Part shown: in pieces, positions 15,209 to 23,022 of the stretch | Layout of the letters: every line of letters begins with the position of its first letter | Position numbering within the stretch: position 1 is the stretch's first letter | Source: MVRV01 sp964469905 | Lineage (GTDB): Bacteria; Desulfobacterota; Syntrophia; Syntrophales; Smithellaceae | Assembly (NCBI GenBank): GCA_964469905.1 | Contig: CAYXZW010000005.1 | Coordinates: forward strand, 1 to 64,000 | DNA: 64,000 nucleotides | Reading direction: 5' to 3' | Translations under genes and position numbers: made by a program | Notes under the pieces: generated by a model | What the model was told of the DNA's origin: nothing | The model's input: only the letters and a program-made list of their open reading frames with translations | Databases searched by the model: none

Positions 15209-17569
15209 TTACAAATTGTTTTCCAGAATAGCCTTTAATCCTTCTCTGTTAAACGGTTTCGTCAGAGCACCCCGGAAACCATAATGGCTGTAATTCTCGA
15301 TTGCCGGGTCATCCGTGTAGCCGCTGAAGATGATCGCTTTGACCTCGGGATCAATTTCTAGGAGTCTTTTCATGGTCTTCAGACCGCCCAGCCCGCCTTT
15401 AACCGTCAGGTCAAGTATCACCATGTCATACGATTGATCTGCTGTCCTGGCCTTTATATAAAGGTCAATAGCCGAGAGACCATCCTGCGCTGTCGTCACC
15501 TGGCAGCCCAGAGTTTTTAATAGCTCCTCCATCATCTCCCGTATTACTTCTTCATCATCCATAACCAGGATTCTCTTCTGGACACCCGGTATTCCTTCCT
15601 GGCGGGGCATTCTTTCTAAGGATTTCTCTCTGATAACCGCGGGAAGATAGATGTAAAAGGAGCTTCCCTGGCCCGGTGCCGATTCGACAGTGATATAACC
15701 GCCGTGTTTGCTGACAATAGAGTGGCAGACTGACAGCCCCAGCCCCATTCCTTTTTGGGTTCCCCTCTGTTTTTTCGAAAAATAGGGATCGAAAATTAGG
15801 GGCAAATCCTTCGCAGCAATACCTTTACCCGTATCGATTATAGCTAACCTCACATATGACCCCTCCGATACAGGGAGTTGGTTGGGGCCGGACACTTTTA
15901 AATTCTGGGCGCGGACAGTAAGCAATCCGCCGCTGGGCATTGCTTCCACAGCATTGGCTATAATGTTTGTTATTACCTGGCACATCTGAGCTTCATCGAC
16001 TTCCACCGGCCAGAGATTCTCCGTTATAATGACTTTCTTTTCTACCGGTATCTCTATCAAAGACCTTTGGACAGCATCTTTGATAAATTCGCCCATATCA
16101 CATTGTTTTCTTACCGGCTCTTCACCGCGCGAAAATGTAATCAGGCGCCTGGTCAACCCTGCCGCCTGCTTTGCTGATCGTTCGGCGGCAAGCAGGTAAT
16201 CATGAGTACGGCTATCCGCAGGAATATCGATTTTCGCCATTTCAATATAACCATGAATACCCGCCAGAAGATTATTAAAATCATGGGCAATTCCTCCGGC
16301 CAGAGTAGCCACGGACTCCAGTTTCCGGGCTTTGAGCAATTCCGCTTCCATGCGCTTGCCTTCGGTAATGTCCACAACCGAAACTATGCCGGCAGGACTT
16401 CCCTTGAGGAAGATGGTAGCACTGGAAAGATCAATCCATTTGACGGTGCCGTCTTTACGAATAATTCTGACTTCATAACGAAGATTTGTTTTTATTTCAC
16501 CCTTTTGACGTTTTTGAGCCCTATCCTGAAGAATATCTTTATCATCGGGATGAGCAAAATGCGCGAAAGACATATCCCGTAGTTCCTGGCCCGTGTAACC
16601 CGTTAGCTCCATTGCAGCGGGGTTAGCATATATCCACGTATTGTTCTGGTACAGCAGGAAGGCTGTAGGGGAAGATTCCATGAGTATACGGAACTTCTCC
16701 TCGCTTTCCTTCAATTTATCTTCCATCAGCTTGCGCTCGGTGACATCGCGCGCAATACCCTGAAAACCTGTCGGCCGGCCTTCCTTGTCGAGTTTAAGCG
16801 AAATAGAATTCTCAATAAAAAGTTCGGCGCCTTCTTTCGTAATTAGTTTCCAGGGCAATGCCTTGGCGGACTTTCCGGTTTTGTACACTCTGCTAAATGT
16901 CTGGAACACCTCCCGGGAATTTTCCTTATGCATGAACTGCCTGTAGTTCATGCCCAGCGCTTCATCCCGGGAATATCCGAGTATTCTACATAAAGAATCA
17001 TTAAAGAAGGCAAGGGTGCCGGTATTATCAATCTCATAGTAACCATCTTCAATTCTTTCCAGAATATTACGATATTTTTCTTCACTCTTCCGCAGTGCCT
17101 CTTCAGCCTGTCGGCGGGAAGTGATGTCCGCCATCACTGTCAGCAGATATTTTTCATTGTTGAGAGTCATCATCACTGCATTGAATAATCCGTCTCTCAA
17201 CTCTCCGCCTTTTGTTTTAACTTGCAGCTCCAGGTTTTCCACCCGGCCCTTCGAGTTCAATTCATTAACAAATATTGCTTTTTGTTCTGCAGTAATTAAT
17301 TCCAATTCCGCAGCAGTGCTCCCGATAACCTCGCTGCGCTTAAGTCCGAGAAATCTCAGAAAAGCCTCGCTGACGTCAACATATCGTCCGTTTCTTAACA
17401 GGGTAATGTCCATGGGAATCGAGTTTTGCAGGAATGCTTTAACAAACTTTTCATTACTCTCCTTCAGCTGTTGGAATTCCGCTTCCAAACTCTGCACATG
17501 GGCCAACTGCCGACGCAATTCCTCAAGCTCACTGATCAGCTGTTTTTTTGTCTTGGAGGCATCTTTCAT
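15209..17569 (-). CDS. Hybrid sensor histidine kinase with three PAS domains and a receiver
   Basis: The protein is a soluble signal-sensing kinase without membrane segments. In 786 residues it has an N-terminal coiled coil (about 1-45), three PAS domains (about 45-150, 165-285, 290-410), a phospho-acceptor region with GGIAHDFNNLLAGIHG (about residue 430), an ATPase domain with NIIANAVEAMPSGG, DTGKGIA and GMGLGLSV, and a receiver domain from about 665 with MDDEE and the phospho-acceptor in VILDLTVKGG. ATG 17569 is preceded by GGAG at 8 bases. There is no DNA-binding output domain, and its partner is not in the window. Convergent orientation to fdnGHI gives no proof of FDH control. Confidence 0.92.
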   Translation of the reverse strand: MKDASKTKKQLISELEELRRQLAHVQSLEAEFQQLKESNEKFVKAFLQNSIPMDITLLRNGRYVDVSEAFLRFLGLKRSEVIGSTAAELELITAEQKAIFVNELNSKGRVENLELQVKTKGGELRDGLFNAVMMTLNNEKYLLTVMADITSRRQAEEALRKSEEKYRNILERIEDGYYEIDNTGTLAFFNDSLCRILGYSRDEALGMNYRQFMHKENSREVFQTFSRVYKTGKSAKALPWKLITKEGAELFIENSISLKLDKEGRPTGFQGIARDVTERKLMEDKLKESEEKFRILMESSPTAFLLYQNNTWIYANPAAMELTGYTGQELRDMSFAHFAHPDDKDILQDRAQKRQKGEIKTNLRYEVRIIRKDGTVKWIDLSSATIFLKGSPAGIVSVVDITEGKRMEAELLKARKLESVATLAGGIAHDFNNLLAGIHGYIEMAKIDIPADSRTHDYLLAAERSAKQAAGLTRRLITFSRGEEPVRKQCDMGEFIKDAVQRSLIEIPVEKKVIITENLWPVEVDEAQMCQVITNIIANAVEAMPSGGLLTVRAQNLKVSGPNQLPVSEGSYVRLAIIDTGKGIAAKDLPLIFDPYFSKKQRGTQKGMGLGLSVCHSIVSKHGGYITVESAPGQGSSFYIYLPAVIREKSLERMPRQEGIPGVQKRILVMDDEEVIREMMEELLKTLGCQVTTAQDGLSAIDLYIKARTADQSYDMVILDLTVKGGLGGLKTMKRLLEIDPEVKAIIFSGYTDDPAIENYSHYGFRGALTKPFNREGLKAILENNL

Positions 17570-17746
17570 TTGCAAATACTCCAGCGAATATTGTTACCCG
17601 AAAACGGCAAAACCCCGCTCTCTTTTGAAAAACAGGGTTTTAGTAATCTCACCATGATATCGTTCCCCCAAAAGAGGGTTTAAAATTGTTGTTAACCGAA
17701 CGACGATTCCTTAGGCGTATTTTCTTGCTGCACGCTTTTCCAGGTA

Positions 17747-18532
17747 TTAATAAGTATAACTAACCGCAGCTCCCACAGAAAACCGTTCGGCATATTGTCC
17801 TTCAATATTCAGACGGAATCCCTTGGCCAGAGGCATATCTGCTCCGACAAAACCTCCGGCATTTGTCTTGTTCTTTAGTAAAATTTTTTCTCTGCCCAAT
17901 CCGATTCCCGGAATATCAGCCGACAGGCAGGCTTGAGCCTCCGAATAATAGACATACGGTCCTGCATATAACCTTATGCCATGGGGAACGGTCGCCTGAA
18001 AACCGATGCCGAAATTCACATCCCACATATTGAACACCTTGAGATCGGCTGTAAAAGGCGCCCCGGAATTGGTACCGGTAACATCTCCGGAAAAGTTATT
18101 AAAATAGTATGTTCCCTGAAGAAAGGCACCGATTCCCAATATGCTATTAATCGGCAGAAATCCTTTTGCTCCCAGAGTGCTGAAAAATTTCCAGTTTTCG
18201 GTAAAATCATTTTGGGAAGTTATGGTTGCGGCATTGGTAGATCTGTAAGCATCGGATATTTTTAAATCTGATACGCCGATTCGGCCATATATTTCCCAGC
18301 GATTATTGCCGCCGTAAGATACCTGCGAATAAACTTCATTTTGTCGTATTATATATTCCGAGCCATTTTTAATTTTATCTTCATGATACCAGTAACCGAC
18401 GGACGTATTTAATCCTCCGGATTCCCGGGAAATAGTCTGCGGCGCACCAAACATCCCGGAAGCTATAGCCGCCGGAGTAATTGATAAAAATAATAATGCA
18501 GATATTGTAATATAAAATAATTTTTTCGTAAT
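17747..18532 (-). CDS. Outer-membrane beta-barrel protein at the end of the mla operon, probable ATT start
   Basis: The gene begins about 20 bases after the mlaA stop. The first ATG in frame (18454) would leave no signal peptide. Extending upstream in the same frame gives 26 codons that form an ideal signal sequence (TKKLFYITISALLFLSI, then AAIASG), opened by ATT codons at 18530-18535 with AAAGGG a few bases before. The start is therefore probably a rare ATT or a mutated ATG. The 261-residue product alternates aromatic strands and ends in VGAAVSYTY, typical of a porin-like barrel. No family is recognised. Position suggests an outer-membrane component linked to lipid transport. Confidence 0.75.
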   Translation of the reverse strand: MTKKLFYITISALLFLSITPAAIASGMFGAPQTISRESGGLNTSVGYWYHEDKIKNGSEYIIRQNEVYSQVSYGGNNRWEIYGRIGVSDLKISDAYRSTNAATITSQNDFTENWKFFSTLGAKGFLPINSILGIGAFLQGTYYFNNFSGDVTGTNSGAPFTADLKVFNMWDVNFGIGFQATVPHGIRLYAGPYVYYSEAQACLSADIPGIGLGREKILLKNKTNAGGFVGADMPLAKGFRLNIEGQYAERFSVGAAVSYTY

Positions 18533-18552
18533 AATTACCCTTTCCGCTGGAT

Positions 18553-19485
18553 TTATTGCTTCGGCAACGAAAGATCTGAAGGTGAATTGTCGGCAGCCGG
18601 GGCTTTAAATAGCAATGACTTCGCCCTGCGCGCTTTTATTGCCTTGACACGATACTGTACATAGGCATCACGCATCGATACATAGGGATCGATTGCTGCG
18701 CCCTTAAACGATTCATATTCCCCGATCCTCAGAGATGCAGAATTTACTTTTTCGTATGACCAGACCCCCAACCAGGCATACCAGGGAGTAATATAAGAAA
18801 CGGGGTACATGAAATTATCACCGGCTATGGTTAACGTATCCCGTGGACTCGATGGTCCGTAGACCGGCCAGACGATATAGAAGCCATGTCCCACACCATA
18901 AACGCCCAGGGTTTGCCCCAGATCTGCATCTTGTTTCTGCAGATCCAGTTCTTTACTGGCAGAAGGGTCCAGCAGTCCGCCAATGCCCCAAACGGTATTG
19001 ATTGTAAAGCGGCCGAATTCCGTAGCGGCACCGCTGAAATCAGCCTGGAGCAGGCAACTGATAAAACGTGCCGGAAAGCCGAGGTTGGAAAAGAAATTCT
19101 TCACACTTACCCTTGCCGGTTCCGGAACAACTTTATTGTAACCCTGCGCCACAGGCTTGAGCATCCAGAAGTATAATTTATCATTGAAATGATACATGGC
19201 CCGGTTGAATGGTTCCAGCGGATCGGCAATTGTCGCTACCTGTTCTTCCTTTATATCGTCAGGATATTCTTCATCGCCATTGCTTTTATTATCTGCTTTG
19301 TCAGTTACTGCCGCTGGGTTGGGAGAAGTCTCCTGCGCCATTTCGGCTTGCTGTTGCGGTGAAGACACATCTCCGGCCGTCACCGCAGTATTAGTCTGAA
19401 CAGGGCTATGGGCACAACCTGTTGTTACAAAAATGATAAACACGGCCAGCCAGACAAAATGCTTTACGTTAAAGATAACTTTCAT
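18553..19485 (-). CDS. mlaA: Outer-membrane lipoprotein MlaA (VacJ)
   Basis: MlaA removes phospholipid from the outer leaflet of the outer membrane and passes it to MlaC. The 310-residue precursor has a lipobox (FVTTGCAHS, Cys24) and the family core DPLEPFNRAMYHFNDKLYFWMLKP, VKNFFSNLGFPARFISCLLQ, FGRFTINTVWGIGGLLDPA-like and GQTLGVYGVGHGFYIVWPVYGPSSPRDT. About 55 low-complexity residues follow the lipobox before the core. It is the fifth gene of mlaEFDCA. The 88-base gap to mlaC contains a short CTTCAGC-type repeat (19553-19571). Confidence 0.95.
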   Translation of the reverse strand: MKVIFNVKHFVWLAVFIIFVTTGCAHSPVQTNTAVTAGDVSSPQQQAEMAQETSPNPAAVTDKADNKSNGDEEYPDDIKEEQVATIADPLEPFNRAMYHFNDKLYFWMLKPVAQGYNKVVPEPARVSVKNFFSNLGFPARFISCLLQADFSGAATEFGRFTINTVWGIGGLLDPSASKELDLQKQDADLGQTLGVYGVGHGFYIVWPVYGPSSPRDTLTIAGDNFMYPVSYITPWYAWLGVWSYEKVNSASLRIGEYESFKGAAIDPYVSMRDAYVQYRVKAIKARRAKSLLFKAPAADNSPSDLSLPKQ

Positions 19486-19576
19486 TATTTTTCGATTAAC
19501 TACCCTGTCGGTGTTGTATGGTTATGCAGACCAGCCTTGCCATTCATCCTTCAGCCCTCAGCCTTCAGCCTATTTC

Positions 19577-20173
19577 TTAATGTTCCTTCACTTTTTTCCG
19601 CAGAATCTCCAGTAGTTGTTCGGGTGTATTCTTGCTGAGGATATCATTGAACTGAGTACGATAGTTCTGTACCAGACTTACGTTCTCTACAACAACATCA
19701 TATACTTTCCATTTGCCGTCTTTCAGGATCATGCGGTAAAAGATGGGAATTTCCTTAGAAGAAGTGATTATTTTGGACTGAATCTCCGCTTGATTCTCCG
19801 CCAACACATTTTCCTTATAAAAAATTACTTTTTCGTTAGAGTAATCCAGAATTTTATCAATATATGATTTTTCCAGCACCTTCTCAAAGAGATTGACAAA
19901 CTCCACACGCTGATCGGGAGAAAACTTATTCCAGTTGCGCGTCAGTGTGCGGCGGGAAAATTCCATTTCATCAAACATGTCTTTGTAAATGACCCGGAGC
20001 TTATCCTTTTTTATTTCTTTGGCAGACGGAGATTTAAGCTTGGGATCACGTAGAACATCGAGCACCCTGTTGACTGTGGCTTCGACGGTGTTCATCGGAA
20101 CTCCGGCGGACACCGGAAGGGATAATATAAAAATAATAATCAATATACTTAATGTTGCAAACAGCTTCTTCAT
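19577..20173 (-). CDS. mlaC: Phospholipid-binding periplasmic protein MlaC
   Basis: MlaC shuttles phospholipids between MlaA and the inner-membrane MlaFED complex. The 198-residue precursor starts at ATG 20173, 8 bases after GGGAGA, and has a signal peptide ending near VSAGVP. The Ttg2D-family core includes RRTLTRNWNKFSPDQRVEFVNLFEKVLEKSYIDKIL and GKWKVYDVVVENVSLVQNYRTQFNDIL. A start 18 bases upstream is in frame but lacks a ribosome binding site. Confidence 0.93.
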   Translation of the reverse strand: MKKLFATLSILIIIFILSLPVSAGVPMNTVEATVNRVLDVLRDPKLKSPSAKEIKKDKLRVIYKDMFDEMEFSRRTLTRNWNKFSPDQRVEFVNLFEKVLEKSYIDKILDYSNEKVIFYKENVLAENQAEIQSKIITSSKEIPIFYRMILKDGKWKVYDVVVENVSLVQNYRTQFNDILSKNTPEQLLEILRKKVKEH

Positions 20174-20191
20174 TATTTCAGTCTCCCGCAC

Positions 20192-20665
20192 CTATTTCTT
20201 TTCCTCTTTCTTTTCCTTTTTCACTTCACCAAATGCATATTTACTGATGAGCTCCTCGATATCCATAGCCGCCTGCGTGTCCTTGATCACTCCGTTTGGC
20301 TGGAGCAGTTCGCCTCCTCCTCCCGGGTCAATGCTTAGATACTTGTCGCCAATAAGTCCTTCGGTTTTGATGGAGGCAATGGCGTCATCATATACTTTGA
20401 TGTCTTTTTTGATTCTTATTTCCACCGCCGCTTTGAGGTTTTCCTGATCCATGGTGATTCTTTCTACGCGGCCTACTTCAATACCTAAAACATTCACCGG
20501 ACTGCCGATTCTTAAGCCCGTAACCGTTGTGAATTTGGCAAAAAGCGAGTAGGAATTATCTCCCAGAATATTAACTTTGCCTAATTTTACGGTCATATAT
20601 CCGACACAGATCAGCCCAAAAACAACAAAAATGCCGACGATGGTCTCCATATTATACTTTTTCAT
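20192..20665 (-). CDS. mlaD: MCE-domain protein MlaD
   Basis: MlaD forms the hexameric MCE ring that binds phospholipid above the MlaFE transporter. The 157-residue protein has one N-terminal membrane helix (TIVGIFVVFGLICVGYM) and the MCE core with TTVTGLRIGSPVNVLGIEVGRV and IKTEGLIGDKYLSIDPG. The C-terminus is a lysine/glutamate tail (KKEKKEEKK). It follows mlaF within 5 bases. Confidence 0.94.
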   Translation of the reverse strand: MKKYNMETIVGIFVVFGLICVGYMTVKLGKVNILGDNSYSLFAKFTTVTGLRIGSPVNVLGIEVGRVERITMDQENLKAAVEIRIKKDIKVYDDAIASIKTEGLIGDKYLSIDPGGGGELLQPNGVIKDTQAAMDIEELISKYAFGEVKKEKKEEKK

Positions 20666-20670
20666 TTATT

Positions 20671-21957
20671 TCACTCCCCCGCGGCACAATGAAGCCGCCC
20701 GATTTCTGTTTGTCTTGATTTTGCCGAATTGATGACGGAGTCTATTTCGTCAACAGGCTGCCCCTGAGCAATTCCGGCATGGACTACAAAGTCAACGCAC
20801 TTATCCGAAGACGCCTGATTCTGAGTATCGACCCAAATATCGCGTAACCCATGTTTCCGGAAATCGTCAACAAAATTCTTCAAGATACTGCCGGCTTCCT
20901 CAAGATTGGAAAAAGGCAGTACCGTAATAATTTCATTTGACTTGTGGCGCATGGAAAATCCGCCTATGGTGCCAAAATTTCTGTCAATATATACTCCCAT
21001 CGAATGAATGGCTTCCTGCGCCACATCGTAACCCAGGGTGGAAATAATTGCCTGCAGATCGGATAGGGTAAAAACCACAACACAATAACTTTCACCTGAT
21101 TTTCTGCGCTCAACCTGAACAGGTCTTACATTTTTGGGCTTTCCCCGACGCTCCATCTGAACATGATTTAAGATTTTAAACTGCCTTTTAGAGTAAAAAC
21201 CAGTTAATTCTTTTTGTAATGATTCCAGGCTGCTGATGACTTCATCCATAAAAGGGTGATCAAAATTTTCCAGTTCTTCCGGTGTTCCCTGAAAAACAAT
21301 TTGCCGATCATAGAGGGCAAGTACGCGATTGGAGATAAAATAAACATCCGGAATTTCATGGCTGACGAGTATAGCGGTAAAGTTAAATTTTCTCTGATAC
21401 TGGGCAATCATGCTCAAAATCGCATTTTTCCGGACGGGATCCTGACCGGTCGTCGGTTCGTCAAAAAGGACAATTTGCGGATCCGTGATCAACGCACGGG
21501 CCAGTGCGGCACGCTTTTGCATCCCTCCCGAGAGCTCCGACGGATATTTGTAAATCGCCTCAGTGAGCTCTGTCTGTTCGATTCTGTCCATTACCCGCCG
21601 ATCTATTTCCTCTTTCTTCAAATTGGTTGTTTCCCGAAGGGGGAGTGCAATATTTTCATAAACAGTTAATGAATCAAACAGGGCATTGCCCTGAAACATA
21701 TAGCTGATCTGCGCGAAGGATGCGGCAATTTCCGATTTTTTCATCTGGGCTATCGGTTTGCCCCGGAAATATATAGCACCTTCGTCAGGCTGGATCAGTC
21801 CGATGATGTGCTTGAGCATGACGCTTTTACCGGAGCCGGAAAGTCCGATGATGGTCGTAATCTGCCCTTCGTAGATCTGTAAATTAACCCGTTCCAGTAC
21901 CGTTTTCGTACCAAAGCGTTTTGTCACATTTCTAAATTCTATGAGTGGTGTATCCAT
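20671..21957 (-). CDS. mlaF: MlaF-type ABC ATPase fused to a degenerate GGDEF-like domain
   Basis: Residues 1-250 are a standard MlaF ATPase: Walker A GLSGSGKS, signature LSGGMQKR, Walker B IVLFDEPTTGQDP and switch His VSHE. Usual MlaF is about 270 residues; this one has 428. The extra segment from about residue 285 reads like a GGDEF cyclase fold: CVVVFTLSDLQAIISTLGYDVAQEAI, then RHKSNEIITVLPFSNLEEAGSILKNFVDDF, then VVHAGIAQG and SVINSAKSRQTEIGRL. The GGDEF signature position is KSNEI, so cyclase activity is not expected. ATG 21957 is used because longer frames run into mlaE. No MlaB (STAS) gene is present, and the extra domain might replace it. Confidence 0.88.
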   Translation of the reverse strand: MDTPLIEFRNVTKRFGTKTVLERVNLQIYEGQITTIIGLSGSGKSVMLKHIIGLIQPDEGAIYFRGKPIAQMKKSEIAASFAQISYMFQGNALFDSLTVYENIALPLRETTNLKKEEIDRRVMDRIEQTELTEAIYKYPSELSGGMQKRAALARALITDPQIVLFDEPTTGQDPVRKNAILSMIAQYQRKFNFTAILVSHEIPDVYFISNRVLALYDRQIVFQGTPEELENFDHPFMDEVISSLESLQKELTGFYSKRQFKILNHVQMERRGKPKNVRPVQVERRKSGESYCVVVFTLSDLQAIISTLGYDVAQEAIHSMGVYIDRNFGTIGGFSMRHKSNEIITVLPFSNLEEAGSILKNFVDDFRKHGLRDIWVDTQNQASSDKCVDFVVHAGIAQGQPVDEIDSVINSAKSRQTEIGRLHCAAGE

Positions 21958-21968
21958 AAAAAGTCTTT

Positions 21969-22817
21969 CTATGCCAATAACGAAGTCACAACGTAGTCCG
22001 AAACCAGAATCAGCACACAGGAAGTTACTACCGCCGAAGTCGTCGCCAGGCCGACAGCCTGTGCACCGTGACTGTCCTTGCGCATATGGGCAAAATAGCC
22101 CTGATAACAGCAAACGGTGGCAACAATCACAGCAAAAACAATCGATTTAATAAATCCATTGGTTATATCGCTCATGACCACATAAGTATTGATGCTGTGC
22201 AGGTAAACACCGCCATTTAAACCCAAAAGCACAACTGCGGAAATATAGCCACCTAAAATACCGATGAGGTCAAACACAGACGTCAGCAGGGGAAAACTGA
22301 TGATAGCCGCAGTAATTTTGGGGCTGATAAGATACCGGATGGGATTGATCCGCATGGTGTGCAGAGCGTCGATCTGCTCGCTGATGCGCTGGATGCCGAT
22401 CTCGGCAGTGATGGCCGAACCGGCCCGGGCTGTAATCATGATGGCTGTAAGAACCGGTCCCAGTTCCATGATCAGAGAAAGGGAAACCAGAGAACCGACT
22501 GCCCCGGACGCGCCGAATTTGAGCAGTGCATGGTAAGATTGCAGCCCCAGAACCATACCGGTGAACAAACTCACCAGCATAATAATAGTAATTGATCTCG
22601 CACCAACATAATATATCTGTTGTACCGTTTTAGAAAGTTGTTTATGTCCGATAGTGTTCAGGAGTGCCCTACAAAGAAAAATGGCCGCCGCGCCCAGACG
22701 ATTGATCCAGCCAAAGACGTTATGGCCGATAAAGGCGAATGGCCGGTAAACGAGCGCGCCCAATCCACCTTTTATTTTATTTTCAGATCCGCCCTGAATG
22801 TCTGCTGTAAGCGCCAT
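21969..22817 (-). CDS. mlaE: Phospholipid transport permease MlaE
   Basis: MlaE is the membrane subunit of the Mla lipid transporter. The 282-residue protein has about five membrane segments and the family motifs QIYYVGARSITIIMLVSLFTGMVLGLQSY, ELGPVLTAIMITARAGSAITAEIG and ISEQIDALHTMRINPIRYLISPK (the coupling helix that docks on MlaF). AAAGGGA precedes the ATG. It is the first gene of the operon mlaEFDCA plus the barrel protein. Confidence 0.95.
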   Translation of the reverse strand: MALTADIQGGSENKIKGGLGALVYRPFAFIGHNVFGWINRLGAAAIFLCRALLNTIGHKQLSKTVQQIYYVGARSITIIMLVSLFTGMVLGLQSYHALLKFGASGAVGSLVSLSLIMELGPVLTAIMITARAGSAITAEIGIQRISEQIDALHTMRINPIRYLISPKITAAIISFPLLTSVFDLIGILGGYISAVVLLGLNGGVYLHSINTYVVMSDITNGFIKSIVFAVIVATVCCYQGYFAHMRKDSHGAQAVGLATTSAVVTSCVLILVSDYVVTSLLA

Positions 22818-23022
22818 TAACAGTTTCCCTTTGTTAAATAATTATTGAACCGCCGCGGATACTAGCATCGGCAACTTCTTTTGACAAGAACTTCCTTTTG
22901 CCGGGCGGGAGTGTAAAATCACACTTTTTTATGTCAATTAAATTTTGACTCTGGAGATAGCTATTTTGAAAATAGTAAATTATTATAACATGTTATGCGG
23001 CCAGGCGTCGTTTTCTGTGCCG

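Noticed and set aside
15209..17569. Kinase as dedicated regulator of fdnGHI
   Set aside because: It is convergent, behind a terminator and has no adjacent DNA-binding response regulator; proximity alone is not evidence.
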